Shown piece after piece: positions 20,516 to 31,320 of a stretch of DNA of 64,000 nt (position 1 is the stretch's first letter; every line of letters starts with the position of its first letter). The DNA comes from Nansenia antarctica. Its lineage: Eukaryota > Chordata > Actinopteri > Argentiniformes > Microstomatidae. Under the pieces are notes generated by a model, which did no database searches, was not told the DNA's origin, and saw nothing but the letters and a program-made list of their open reading frames with translations. The position numbers were made by a program, and so were the translations under genes. Location of the stretch: assembly GCA_963989245.1 (NCBI GenBank), contig OZ022339.1, forward strand, positions 27,536,048 through 27,600,047, in the 5' to 3' direction.

Positions 20516-21427
20516 AAGATAAGACAGTCAGGGGAGATACTCGTGCAAAAATATCAGGTCTATAACAAGCCACAAAAGCCAGAACATACTTTGGACTTTT
20601 GAGCTGGGAGGCTCTTTTTGGACCGTGCGAGGCCGTAGCCAGAAGTCTCCAAAGTGAGAAGGCAAGTGCGAGTGGGGCATTGGAGTGTGTGAGTGCGTTA
20701 CGACAGCGCATCCATGCACTGAGAGCCGATGGATTTGTCCAGGAGATCACTTCCAAAGTGACCGCTTGTGCAGAAAAAAACAAACTGCAAATGCCCCTTC
20801 CTCCACGAACCAGCAGAACCCCTGCCCGCTTAAGGGATAGAGAAGACCGAGGCCGTTGTGACTGATGTAGGAGAGCAGGAGTGGCGGCGTGAGTTCTATG
20901 AGGCCTTGGATCTTGTGACAACCGAGCTTGATCGCCGATTCGACCAAGAAGGACTGCAAGTTGCTGCCCTGAGAGAGCAAACCATTATCAATGCCGCAAA
21001 TGGAGTATACTCAGGGTTGACTGAGATCACGGCTGCACAGGTCCCCGATCAGCTTGACAAATGTCGTCTACATATGCAGCTCACAATGCTTGGTGACCTC
21101 TCCAAAACCAAAGGACTCAAGTCAGCTCAAGATGTCGCTGGATTCATCGGAGGACTGCATCCCCAAACAAGAGAGCTACTCACAGAGGTGGAGAAGTTTA
21201 TAGAGCTGTGTCTACCTGTTTCCGCGGCTTCTTCTGAGCGGTCCTTCTCTACCCTTCGCCGCCTCAAAACAAGGCTAAGGAACAACATGACACAGAGACG
21301 ACTCACACCCCTGACGTTACTGCACGTCCACAGTGACATTCTTGAACGGATGGACATCCAGCCACTGATGAGGACATTTATCAACAACACACCCGAAAGG
21401 AAGTCCACCTTTGGGGTGTTCATATAG
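20516..21427 (+). pseudogene. hAT transposase C-terminal half with dimerisation domain, frameshifted
   Basis: Two overlapping frames (about 20599-20865 and 20858-21427) together give the end of a hAT transposase of the ZMYM/TTF-finger-like group. The final part carries the hAT dimerisation signature LPVSAASSERSFSTLRRLKT followed by RLTPLTLLHVHSD. This region pairs transposase subunits. The domain is intact to the stop after GVFI, but the frames meet at a shift near 20855, and the N-terminal zinc finger and most of the RNase-H-like fold are missing upstream, where a minisatellite and other DNA lie. No terminal repeats are recognisable. A remnant of an autonomous element rather than a domesticated gene. 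Confidence 0.75.
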
Positions 21428-22111
21428 GTAAGACATGCATTATTATACCTTTTTGGTTATTGCCGCCGTGCAGTGTAATAGTTAATATTATGCTTGTGGT
21501 ATTGTCATTATTATTCGCTTATGGATAGGCTATTGCTAGTGCCGCCGTGCATAATCTGTCTGTAATAATGGTCAACATCTTATTTGTGGACATTGTGGAC
21601 ACTGTGAGCTGAGTGGAAATTACTGTAAATTCCAACACATTGTTGGTAAAATATTTAACGTTACGTCTTTGTAGTGTGTGGGTGTGTGCGTGCTTAACTA
21701 TTATTGCCCGTGCATTGGGGCCCGTCGTTATGCCACTGTGTGCGTGTGAGCGAACGAGCAAGCAGCGAGAGAGAGGGAGGGAGAGAGAAATGTTATCCCT
21801 GGTAATTTTTTTCCCTGTAGCGTATATAGACAGCACCTCAGCACCCCCAGTCAAAATACCTTCCCGCGTGCCTGGTTGCCACAGTATGTCAGAATATTTG
21901 TCAGAATCAATTTGACTCTCTAAAACCTCTCTGTCACGTTGTAAACCGCAAGGACAGGAGAGGTGGGAACACAGAAGACTTGGACAGTCCTGAGGTGCAG
22001 AGCAAATGGCTACTTGTGGCGCTTTTCCACAAACGGAATATCACACTAATATCACAACAGCGTTGAACAACAGTAGTGAATTACTTCTTCTTGTTACTAC
22101 TTGTTACTACT
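21428..22111. other. Gene-free stretch
   Basis: Duplicated GCCGCCGTGCA motif near 21470 and 21541 and a GAGAG-rich run near 21765; probably the 3' flank of the hAT remnant. No gene recognised. Confidence 0.4.
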
Positions 22112-22531
22112 ATGGACAAAGAAACGTCTTCGAGTTGGACAGTCAACGAGGTCCAGGCCCTCATCTCTATTTGGTCGGAAGACCAAATCCAGCTAGACCT
22201 GGATTCGAGCGTACGCAACGAGAAAATCTTCCAGGCAATCTCTCGCCGTTTGCTGGAGATTGGGGTTCACAGGACACCCAGGCAGTGTAGAGAAAAACTC
22301 AAGAAGCTTAAACAGGATTATCGAAAAATAAAGGGACCACAACAACCGCAGTGGAGTGGATCGGAAAAGCTTGCGTTGGTACGACGCTATCGATGCGGTG
22401 ATCGGACTCAGACCGGCAAACTGCGGGAGAACAGGAACGAGGGGGTCGGCTGTTTCGTTGTTGGAGGCAACGATGGGCGTTGCTATGAAATGGGCACTGA
22501 CACCACGGAGACCAGAAAGAAGAGACGGTAA
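22112..22531 (+). pseudogene. Myb/SANT-like DNA-binding protein remnant (Harbinger-type accessory ORF)
   Basis: From the ATG at 22112 the protein has a trihelix-like Myb/SANT domain: SSSWTVNEVQALISIWS, then RNEKIFQAISRRLLEIG, then RTPRQCREKLKKLKQDYRKI, with the regular Trp and basic recognition helix. In fish such proteins are the second ORF of PIF/Harbinger transposons, where they carry the transposase to DNA, or are their domesticated relatives. After QWSGS the frame should continue into WYDAIDAVIGLRPA, but that block lies in another frame (about 22380-22430), so a frameshift near 22360 breaks it. No Harbinger transposase is next to it; a LINE tail follows. Confidence 0.65.
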
Positions 22532-22559
22532 TTTCCCGGCTCAGGATAGGCCACACTAG

Positions 22560-23120
22560 ACTGAACAGCACACTGCACAGAATAGGGAAACACTCTAATG
22601 TTAGAGCTCTCCATGTTAGAGCAGACTTCAAGTTGTTGCTACTAGCATACAAAGCTATAAACGGCAATGCGCCTTCCTATTTAAAGGACCTTCTTGTCCC
22701 ATGTGCCCTCAAGGTCTCTGCGCTCACAAGGCTCTGCCCTGTTGACTGTTCCCAGAGTCAGGAAAAAGACAATCGGCGAGCGTGCGTTTTCCTTCCGTGC
22801 ACCAACTCTTTGGAACCTTCTTCCATTGGACATCAGACAGGCATGCTCAGTGAAAGTGTTCAAAACCAAGTTAAAGACCCACCTGTTTTCTGTTGTATAT
22901 GTGTCATAGCCTGTGTATGTGCTGTGAAATTATGTGTCTTTAAATTGAAATAGTTGTTTTTAAATTGTTTTAAATTGTTGTTTACCTATCGTATTTGTGC
23001 TGCGAAATTATGTGTGTTTTTAAATTGAAATAGCTGTTTTAAATTATTTTAAATGGTTGCTTATCTATTGTAAAGTACTTTGATCTAAAGTGCTATACAA
23101 ATAAAGTTATTATTATAAAG
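22560..23120 (+). mobile_element. LINE (L2/Rex-like) 3' end with pol C-terminus
   Basis: Frames with one shift give LLAYKAINGNAPSYLKDLL, then GERAFSFRAPTLWNLLPLDI, then KVFKTKLKTHLF. The 3' UTR ends TACTTTGATCTAAAGTGC, TATACAAATAAAG and an ATT tail. Confidence 0.8.
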
Positions 23121-23129
23121 TTATCATTA

Positions 23130-23477
23130 TTAATGGCATTTGTGCACATTGTAATAGCCAAGAATCTGTTCGGCATGTGTTGCTGGAATGTGTGATGTAT
23201 GAAGAGGCTGCTGAGGTCAGCAGTTCAGAGAGTCAAGTTGAGTTTTTACAGTGGAGAGTTTACTTGGAAACGAGGTTAAATTAGACACAGTTAAAGTATT
23301 TAAAAAGAACTGGATTAATAAATAGGATTTAACAACCCCCCCCCCCCCCCCCCCCCATTTTGTTTATTTCTTTCATGTTTTATTTATCCCTGTCAATGTA
23401 ACGTTCCACACAGTCCGGTAGGTGGCGGTAATGCGCCTTAAGTTGGTTGCCAACCGCCAATCAAATGAAAAGAAGAA
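23130..23477 (+). mobile_element. LINE I-clade-like 3' end
   Basis: Encodes a CCHC-type block, CAHCNSQESVRHVLLEC, found at the C-terminus of I/Nimb-type pols, then a C-run (23335-23356) and the tail GGTAGGTGGCGGTAATGCGC ... AAAGAAGAAGA. Confidence 0.55.
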
Positions 23478-23600
23478 GACGCCAGTTGAGGCCACTGCAC
23501 CCAAGCTCTGGAACAGCCTCCCCCTCCACGTACGGGCCGCTCAGACCCTGGAGGTTTTTAAATCCTAAAAACCCACCTGTTCTCCCTGGCCTCCCCCGCC
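23478..23600 (+). pseudogene. LINE pol C-terminal scrap
   Basis: Reads TAPKLWNSLPLHVRAAQTLE, the L2-type end block, then a stop. Confidence 0.65.
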
Positions 23601-24430
23601 CCCCCCACTTAGGGGGGGCAATCTTTACCAAAGTACACCTGCAGTGCTCTATTGCCCTTGCAAAATCCATCCCAAAACAGTTTGATCTATTAGTTCTTAA
23701 CATCAAGCTATCAAACAGTTACTCACTGTCGGTGGCTGGTTGTTATCGTCCTCCATCAGCACCAGCCTGTGCTCTAGAAGCCTTCACCAGACCAGAGCTC
23801 GTTCTACTAGGCGATCTTAACTGGGACATGCTCAAGCCACCTGACAAAGTACGACTTACGAACTTGACTCCCTAAATCTCCAGCAAATCATATCCTGCCC
23901 TACCAGGAATGACCCTCAAAACCCTGAAAAGGACACTTTAATTGATATCACCCTCACAAACTCATCCCCACATGATGTCACCGTTCCGGTGTGTTCTGCA
24001 ACGGTATCAGCGACCACTGTCTCCTTGCCTGTGTTAGAACTAACTGCTCTGTCAAACAACCTGTTTCGATTTACTCATAAACGAATGAGTATTGCTCAAT
24101 GCTCAAGCCTTTCTACGTGACCTGGCCAATGTGAAATGGTTTAGGGTCAGTCTGATCCCCCTCTGTGAACGATACATGGACTTTGTTTCATGACCTGTTC
24201 AATGATATCATCGATTCAATCTCCACATTCAAAACTCACTTGTTTACGCAGATGTATGTCCGTTGATTTACTGTTCCCGTGTTGCTCTGCTGCTAGCTAT
24301 GTATATACTGTATATTTCTCCTCTGATTTTTTATTGTATTTGAATTTTGTAACAGTTTTTTAAATGTGTTGTACGGCGACCTTGAGTGCCTTGAAAGGCA
24401 CCTTATAAAATAAATGTATTATTATTATTA
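23601..24430 (+). pseudogene. LINE endonuclease fragment joined to a LINE 3' tail
   Basis: Encodes the C-terminal half of an AP-like endonuclease: GCYRPPSAP, LLGDLNWDML, IDITLTNSSP, with one frameshift near 23870. RT is deleted: near 24230 the sequence jumps to a FKTHLF-like end and a 3' UTR ending CCTTATAAAATAAATG and an ATT tail. Confidence 0.7.
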
Positions 24431-24436
24431 TTATTA

Positions 24437-25012
24437 ATGCCATTATCCACAGGCAGGCTCCTGTCAAAAACAATAAGAATTTTTAAAAAAACGCCTCAGC
24501 CCCTGGTTTGACCGTGAGCTTACAGTGCATTTACATTTAAATTGTAGGCATTTAGCAGACGCCTTATTCCAAAGCGACTTACAATCAATACATTTGAATA
24601 CTAAGCAAGTGAATCATCAATCCACCAGTCGTAGCAGGAAGAGTAATCCAGCTCAGGCCCGTGGCCATTGAGAGAAGGAAAAACCTTCTCCTATCACCTT
24701 CTTCTAAACCTTTTTTTGGTTTTTGGTATTTTACACTGGAGAAACAGAGAAACAGTACAAGGGGGGCAATAGAAGTTCTTAGGGACTCAGTAGAGGGGAA
24801 AGCGGGTGTCTTTAGGAGACGCAGTGCTCCTCCAACAAAGAAACGCTGCCTGGCACAAAGGCGCGCCTGTCTAGATCCCCTACTGACTGGCTGGCGTTTA
24901 GACAACTTAGGAATAAGGCCTTGCAAGCCGTTCGAAAAAAAACAAAGTCAACTATTTCAAAGAAAAATTCTCCCTCTGTGGTTCTGACCCAAAAAGTTTC
25001 TGGAAAACCACG
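24437..25012 (+). pseudogene. LINE endonuclease-RT linker fragment, interrupted by another repeat
   Basis: The part 24437-24526 reads as a linker block ending PWFDREL, and 24845-25012 resumes with DPLLTGWRLDNLGI and the KALQAVRKKTKS...SLCGSDPKKF-like block in mixed frames. Between them lies a noncoding repeat (24527-24844). The fragment is decayed. Confidence 0.5.
24527..24844. repeat. Interspersed repeat (GGCATTTAGCAGACGCC family)
   Basis: Shares GGCATTTAGCAGACGCCTTA and the following AAGCGACTTACAATC with 50487-50640, and more distantly 48806-48910. A widespread fish SINE-like or MITE-like family. Confidence 0.65.
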
Positions 25013-25119
25013 ATGATTTTTAAAAATGATTAAAGCACTTTGAGCTGCAATGTTTGCAGGAAAAGTGCCATACAAATGAAAAGTTATTATTATTATATTA
25101 TTATTGGCTGAGAGAGATG
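25013..25119 (+). mobile_element. LINE 3' tail
   Basis: AAAGCACTTTGAGCTGCAAT...CATACAAATGAAAAG and an ATT-rich tail. Confidence 0.5.
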
Positions 25120-25425
25120 GACTCATAGGGTTCAGCCGCAGCCCCGTCCCTCTGGAACGCCCTCCCCAACCACATCAGACAGGCCAACACCCTGCCAACA
25201 TTTAAACAGGCCCTCAAAACCCACCTCTTCAAGCTCGCCTTCACCAGTTAACCCTCTCCCCCTCCCCTCCCCATGTGTCCCCAGCACTACCTTCATTAGG
25301 CCCCTATACTTTCGTTTATTCATTTTTTGTTTCTTTTAATTATTACTATTCGATCTTTTCAATTAGTAAAGCGTCTTTGAGTGTCTAGAAAAGCGCTATA
25401 TAAGTCTAATGTATTATTATTATGT
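25120..25425 (+). mobile_element. LINE (L2-like) 3' end with pol C-terminus
   Basis: Encodes PSLWNALPNHIRQANTLPTF-like sequence, KQALKTHLFKLAFTS, then a 3' UTR ending AAAGCGCTATATAAGTCTAA and an ATT tail. Confidence 0.75.
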
Positions 25426-25856
25426 GAAGTGTCTGGGTTGTCTCATCTCTGTTGGAGGTTACTGTCAGTCTCTCATCCTCCTGGGGAAGTCCCTCGCACG
25501 TTCTTGTTCCTGTGGAGAGGCAACGATGGAGATCAGGTAGGGAAATTGGTAAATTAACCGTCAGATCTGTTATCTGTGTCAACTTCTATCTCCAGAAATG
25601 TAATGATACAAATAATTAGGCTACATTGTACATACAGTGAAACTTTCGCCTGCCATGTTTTGAACAGCCATGGGCGGAGTCATTTGACCCTGTGAGTAAT
25701 TTCTTTTAAAATATCTTTGCAATTTCAGGACCCTCCTTTCGCGACTTTTATGTGTGTTCTACCACCCAGTATCCTTACATTTTCAAAATCACATCAGGAT
25801 AAGCTAGTATAAAGATATTTTGCAGTTGTTCTGTGTAGGAGGCAGGCCAACTAGTG
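25426..25856. other. Gene-free stretch
   Basis: No repeat family or coding pattern recognised. Confidence 0.4.
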
Positions 25857-26424
25857 GTCGTTGTTAGGGATGCTCCGATTTATCGGCCACCGATTTAAAT
25901 CGGCCGATTTCACTCCAAATGACTCGATCGGTGATCGGCAATAATGGCCGATCGCAAAAGCCGATCTTTTAAGTTATTTTATTGTGGGAAAACGTTATTT
26001 TTATGTTGCGATAACTTCTCAACAGGATTTTACAGGGTTCGTTCAAACTATCGTAATTCTTGAACTATATGTGCAATCGAAAAAAATCCAACCGTTTCTG
26101 AAAGCAGATTCGTTGCACTCTCTAACCATTTAGGGTTATTATTACGGTAGTTCACCCCAAAAAATAATGCATTGACCTCAAAGCGTCATAGGAGCTGGAG
26201 AGTGATTTCAAGAGAAGCGGTATTTTTTTTTATCATACAGCCCCAAACACAAACACGTCCCAAAACAAAAGTATTTACAAAAGCCTTACCAAATAGTAGT
26301 CTATGGCAAACGAGAATGGTGAATCCAATCCATAAAGTATTTAGTGATCGTTAAACTGTTGTTTATTATATTGAGTGGGTACTTTACAACAAAAAAACAA
26401 CGAGTCGGTGAGTGGTGTAGCTCT

Positions 26425-26566
26425 AGGCTGCGTTCGTAAATTCGCTCTGGAAATCTGACCAGCAGTCATGGAATGCCTCTTGTCCAATCAAATTACTTGG
26501 TCCCTTTATGACGTTGAGCCCAGTGTGCCCTCCGGCGCTCTCAGAGCGAATTTACGAACGCAGCCC
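26425..26566. mobile_element. MITE (GCTGCGTTCGTAAAT family), complete
   Basis: Inverted ends (A)GGCTGCGTTCGTAAATTCGC. Related to 42726-42868 and to the fragment at 12438-12553. Confidence 0.8.
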
Positions 26567-27029
26567 TAGACTGTCTCGCGTCGCTTCTACCATGCTGCTA
26601 CGCTGCTTCTATAACATCAGGATCAGACACAGGGCGAGACTTTCAAAATAAACCTTTTTAATGGCTTCTGTGTGCTTTAGACTTGCCTAGAATCGATTTT
26701 ATTTTTATTTAAAAAGTCAGACCGGAAAATGTATTATTGTCGCCAGACCCACTGCGTGGGAATATGACGCGTGCGGATGAGAGACAACATCAAAACTTGC
26801 ACTTATTGCTCGTGTGACATTGGTTAATGGACGAGCATTCTAATAAAATAAATGTACAACGTTAAGCTGCGCCCAAAACCCTGATATGTTGCCATGTGAA
26901 ATGATAAGACAAGAGGCCACGATATGATAATCGCCGAAGGAGGCGATTCGACTGTAGGCATGTGAAGTTATAATTTCTTCAAACTTGCAGTGGTAGCAAC
27001 GGTGTGTGTGTTTTAGTAAATATAGCGTG

Positions 27030-27103
27030 TGTGTGTGTAGCTGTACGTGTGTGTGTGTGTGTGTGTGTGACCCTCCTGTGAGAGGTGTGTGTGTACCTGT
27101 GAG

Positions 27104-27147
<44 letters not shown>

Positions 27148-27159
27148 CCCTCCTGTGAG

Positions 27160-27207
<48 letters not shown>
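27030..27207. repeat. (TG)n microsatellite with ACCCTCCTGTGAGAGG interruptions
   Basis: TG runs separated by repeated CCTGTGAGAGG blocks, suggesting minisatellite-like growth of a compound unit. Confidence 0.95.
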
Positions 27208-27209
<2 letters not shown>

Positions 27210-27849
27210 CATATCTCAGTATGTAGTGTAAGTAACTTACACTACACTATGCAGTGTAAGTAAGTGTGTGAGTTTATTCTGTTATTTATGCTATTATATC
27301 TAGTATTGTGTTGAGAAGCAATGGAAATGAATCAAGAATTGATAAAGTAGGCTAACTTACATTATCATTGTTCTATATGCAACATAACAGATCACCCAGC
27401 ATTGCTAATGAAAAGAATCAATGAATGTGAGTCTAATAACAATACTTGCTCAATAGGTCTTAAAATCTATTAAAAGTGTTCTTATAAAGGTCTTAAATGT
27501 AACTTGTTGAAACCTGCAGGAACCCGCATAATTAATTTAGGAACAGGTTGCTTACATTAATTATGCGGGTGTTACGGTCAGGGCCATCGCTACTTACACA
27601 CGCATCATTGTTAGACCACTGTTAATGATAGAGCTAACCATCTACGGACAAAAAAAAGTGTCACCTTTTTGGTCCATCGCCAGTTTGCACCCCTGCATAT
27701 GTAAACCATGAAGGCCACGTTTATGATGTCTTTTATACAGCCATATCGACTGACTTGGGTCTGTGTTTGCTTGGTGCCTAATGGATCAAGACTTTTGTCT
27801 AAAAAGCAAAATATATGTAGGCTATTATCCAGTCAGTAGGCCTACAGTT

Positions 27850-27956
27850 TTTGATTGATTGATTGACTGATTGACTGAACATTTTCATTGTGTGAAGCGC
27901 ATTGAGTTGCATCTTGTAAGAAATGCGCTATACAAATAAAATTTGATTTGATTTGA
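27850..27956 (+). mobile_element. Short retroposon of about 105 bp, copy 1
   Basis: Starts TTGATTGATTGATTGACTGA, contains GTGAAGCGCATTGAGTTGCA and ends with CAAATAAAATTTGATTTGAT. The copy at 30172-30259 plus 37203-37231 starts at the same point, so this is a discrete short family rather than random LINE truncations. Confidence 0.65.
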
Positions 27957-28147
27957 TTACAGTTATGTATTTTTAAAAAGATCGGTATCGGTAGATCTTG
28001 AGGAAAAAAATCGGTGATCGGTATCGGCCCCAAAAATCCAGATCGGAGCATCCCTAGTCGTTGTGTGTAAGTAGCAGCTTTCCATTGTAAAGACTATAGT
28101 CATTTGACCCCCGAGGCAGCTCTTATAGTAGGTAAAATAGGCACGGA

Positions 28148-28295
28148 TGTTCTAGTGTTAAGGCTGTTCTAGTGTTAAGGCTGTTCTAGTGTTAAGGCTG
28201 TTCTAGTGTTAAGGCTGTTCTAGTGTTAAGGGGGCTGTTCTAGTGTTAAGGCTGTTCTGGTGTTAAGGCTGTTCTAGTGTTAAGGCTGTTCTAGT
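28148..28295. repeat. 17-bp minisatellite, about 9 copies
   Basis: Unit TTCTAGTGTTAAGGCTG with one expanded GGGG variant. Confidence 0.9.
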
Positions 28296-29289
28296 GTTCG
28301 CTCTCTGGCCAGCGGAGCCGCGCTAACGGCCAAGCTCCACCTGCTGCGTTGCGTCAACTCGCCATCGGCGTTGCGTCAACTTCCCGTTGTCCAAGCTCCA
28401 CCTGCTGCGTTGCGTCAACGTTGCGTCAACGTCAACGTTCTACTCTAGCTCCACTGGCATTTTTTGTATACGGGAGTAATTTCACCCTTGACTGCAATAT
28501 GTCCACAACAATAACAACATCATACAGAACATTTTCCAATCAGGGTAATATTTTATCTACATATTCCCAAATAGATAGTTGTTAGTACAGTAGACGTTCA
28601 ACTAACTGTCAACAACATTTCAACTAACTAACCACTAATCCTAAACCTTGCCCTAACCTTAAATCTAACCCTATCCTTAACCATAAATCTAGTTACATAT
28701 CAACAGCAACAACTAGTCGCATATAAAAATTAATATTTTTCGACCTCAAGGATGAGCCGTTCGTCGTCCATTCCTGCAACAAGCTTTCAAGCACCTGTGC
28801 TGATTGACAGCTGACTCGCGTGAATAGCAATTCGCAATAGCTGAGTAGTTGGCTACAAGCATTTTCAATCTGGTATTATCTCTATTAACCGCTGTGGTGA
28901 TTTAACAGCTGATAAAAAATGTATAATATATATATCATAATATCAAGTGCACTACAAACAGAGCAAAACAATAAAACAACACCAGAAAACAACCAATAGG
29001 CTATACAATTATAACCAACAACTACAATTGTAAATATACATCTCAAGCCACACAAGCCACGCAAATATACAATTGGTCTCATTGTGACTAGGGATGCACG
29101 ATATTATCGGCGCCGATATTTATCGGCCCGATATTGGGAAATTAATGTTATTAAATATTTATCGGTTTTATTCAATTTTAGCCGATATAGAGCCGATAAT
29201 ATGAAGCCGGAAATATTTCCGGTTCCGGTTGTCGCGCTCATGCTGCTGCGCCTGCGTACAGCCACGCAGTGGAGAGACGAGAGCGAAAC

Positions 29290-29382
29290 ATGGCTTCCCC
29301 GGTGTGGACATTTTTCCGAGTTTCTGAGGCAGATAGTGCGTTTGCAATTTGCAATACATGTTCGGCAAAAGTTCCTACCGTA
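29290..29382 (+). pseudogene. BED zinc-finger start of a hAT transposase
   Basis: ATG at 29290 opens SPVWTFFRVSEADSAFAICN followed by TCSAKV, the first half of a BED finger (aromatic block, then CxxC), the DNA-binding N-terminus of ZBED/hAT transposases. The His pair and the rest of the enzyme are gone; the frame soon stops. It supports the hAT assignment of this family and of 16639-17963, where the same start is decayed. Confidence 0.65.
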
Positions 29383-29884
29383 ATAAGCCTAAAAAAGTTC
29401 AACTGTTCAAAAAGTGCAACTTCTCTGCTTTCAGAAACTGTTTGAATCTTTTAGATTGGGCATATAGTTCATGAATTACGATAGTTTGAAGGAACGCTGT
29501 AAAATCCTGTCGGCGCCGACAGCTCCGGTTTCGGAGCAAGACGCGAATCTATCGGCATTAGTCAAATACATGCTGACATCCAGTCATCCGCTCACTGCTC
29601 TCCATCAAAAATGGCACATTCATCAATAATATTACATAATAACAACTGCTCTGATTAGATTGCTTAGATTGTTTAATACATCAACGGGGGGGAAAGCAAG
29701 ATGAACTCGCGAGTATCATGCTTCCTCCATTGAAAGGAAAGTCCTATCTATTCCATTCAAAGTGTTTTAGCCTTCCCCCTTTCCACTGGTAATAAGGAAT
29801 TGGCAAGAATAGATCGATATATATATCGATATATATATATTGTGCTGTTGCATTATAACTGTGCTTAAGTTTCTCTTTTGGCAG

Positions 29885-30165
29885 GACCTGTGACCATACT
29901 GGATGCAGAACGATGCAAATACAACACAAAATTTATGGACAGTGTGTACGCCGATAATATGCAAGGAATTTTTCCTGGATACATGGTGTACAGGTTTTTG
30001 CCCTTGCTTGCTTGCTTTGTGCCGGTGGTCCTGGCCTCCCCTGGGGGACCGCTGGGTACTGGTAAGCAAACTGGCTAGTAGTCGCTCTATTGGTAGAGGG
30101 CTGCAAGGGAATTTTTTCCTGGCTACATAGTATACAGGTTTTTTACTTTTGCCTGCTCGCGGCTC
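29885..30165 (+). other. Acceptor-like site followed by an imperfect tandem duplication
   Basis: TTTCTCTTTTGGCAG (29870-29884) precedes an open stretch. GCAAGGAATTTTTCCTGG (29960) with about 45 following bases recurs diverged at about 30102. I do not recognise a protein. Confidence 0.3.
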
Positions 30166-30171
30166 TGTCAG

Positions 30172-30259
30172 TATTGATTGATTGATTGACTGATTGACTG
30201 AACATTTTCATTGTGTGAAGCGCATTGAGTTGCATCTTGTAAGAAATGCGCTATACAAA
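30172..30259 (+). mobile_element. Short retroposon copy 2, left part; BEL insertion target
   Basis: Identical start to the copy at 27850. Its end is displaced to 37203-37231 by the BEL element. Confidence 0.7.
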
Positions 30260-31282
30260 TGTTGTGAAGGCCCACAGTTTAGTGCCAGTTTAGTTTCCCC
30301 AAACCAGCCCTATTTTGCCCCAGTTATTTCTTTGTTATTTTCTATACTATTTCTGTACGTTTTATGAAGTGTATGTATTATTCTTGTAATGTTTATGCAT
30401 ATGTTTGATGACGTAGTATATCCGGGGTGTGTCCGTGACCCGGATGCTACGTTCGGTGGTGTATATAAGAGACGGAAGGGCGGAGTCAGTCAGAGTGTGC
30501 GAGAGAAGCAGAACGAGAGAGAAGCAGAACGAGAGATAGTAACGAGAAGCCGATCTAAGATGGCGGATTCAGCAGCCCGCACACCGTGCAGCAACTGAAG
30601 ACGCCAGGAAAGCGAGTATTGAGTGTACCACTGTAGCCCGTTTAGTTGTGTTCCCGTTGGACCGCCTTGCCAGCAGCCGGCTGTTCAACGTTGGACCAAG
30701 CGAGACGCCAGCTGGACATAATCGTCGCCTCCACGAGCGGACTGCGACTGAACACTGACTCCAGCGGAGCTTCGACGCGGACCACGCGGACTTGGGCCCT
30801 TCACCTCGTGGTGGACCACGAAGACGGCCCTTTCCCTCCGCGTTGCTACGTCACCCCCCCTTTCGTCGGCTAACTTCATCGACGCACATGCCATCCAACC
30901 AGGCCTCAACGCGCACCACAGCCCTGGACTATAAGCCTGTTCAGGCCCGAGACTGTCAGTGAGTGATTGAGTGCGTGTGTGGCCGGCTGGGAGGGAGGGT
31001 ATATTTTTTGGGAGATATAGACAGATACCATTTGTGTAATAAATGTGTTGTTCATATGTAATACCGTGTGTTAGTTGTTTGTAGTTCCAATGCTAATGCT
31101 AATTGAATGCTAATGCTAGTTGTTTGAAGGCTAATGCTAATGCTAACGATATTAACTGCTAGTCTAACGGTTTGCTGGCGCCCCCTGCCTGTATCCTCCT
31201 ATACTGCCTATTTAGCTCCATTAGTTAGATAACCAGCCCCTTCCTAAATTATACAGTCCTTTTCAGCTACTCCCTGGTTACA
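30260..31282 (+). repeat. 5' LTR of the BEL/Pao element
   Basis: TGTTGTGAAG...GGTTACA, 1023 bp. U3 has TATATAAG at 30462; AATAAA at 31038 marks R/poly(A). The GCTAATGCTAAT-rich end near 31090 is where the 3' LTR copy was later hit. Confidence 0.95.
30462..30469 (+). promoter_or_regulatory. TATA box of the BEL 5' LTR
   Basis: TATATAAG followed by GAGACGGAAGGG. The same site occurs in the 3' LTR at 35392. Position about 200 bp into the LTR fits a U3 promoter. Confidence 0.6.
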
Positions 31283-31302
31283 ATTGGTCCTTCGAGCCGG
31301 AT
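31283..31302 (+). promoter_or_regulatory. Primer-binding site region of the BEL element
   Basis: TGGTCCTTCGAGCCGGAT starts two bases after the LTR end, as expected for a tRNA primer site. Only 38 bases separate the LTR from the ORF start. Confidence 0.6.
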
Positions 31303-31320
31303 AGGTAGTGTAGTGATAGC

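Larger units (their letters stand above)
25865..28056. mobile_element. hAT-type non-autonomous element (TAGGGATGCTCCGAT family)
   Basis: Inverted termini TAGGGATGCTCCGAT and perfect 8-bp duplications GTCGTTGT at 25857-25864 and 28057-28064. Subterminal ATCGG repeats at both ends. No transposase. Nested inside are a MITE (26425-26566), TG repeats (about 27000-27207) and a short retroposon (27850-27956). Confidence 0.92.

Noticed and set aside
28600..28720. CTAACCCTA-like stretch as an interstitial telomere
   Set aside because: No run of exact TTAGGG/CCCTAA units; only loosely similar CCTAACC-type words.
30389..30873. ORFs of 69 and 75 codons, duplicated exactly at 35319-35803
   Set aside because: They lie in the two LTRs and are identical because the LTRs are; no domain and no reason to think they are translated.
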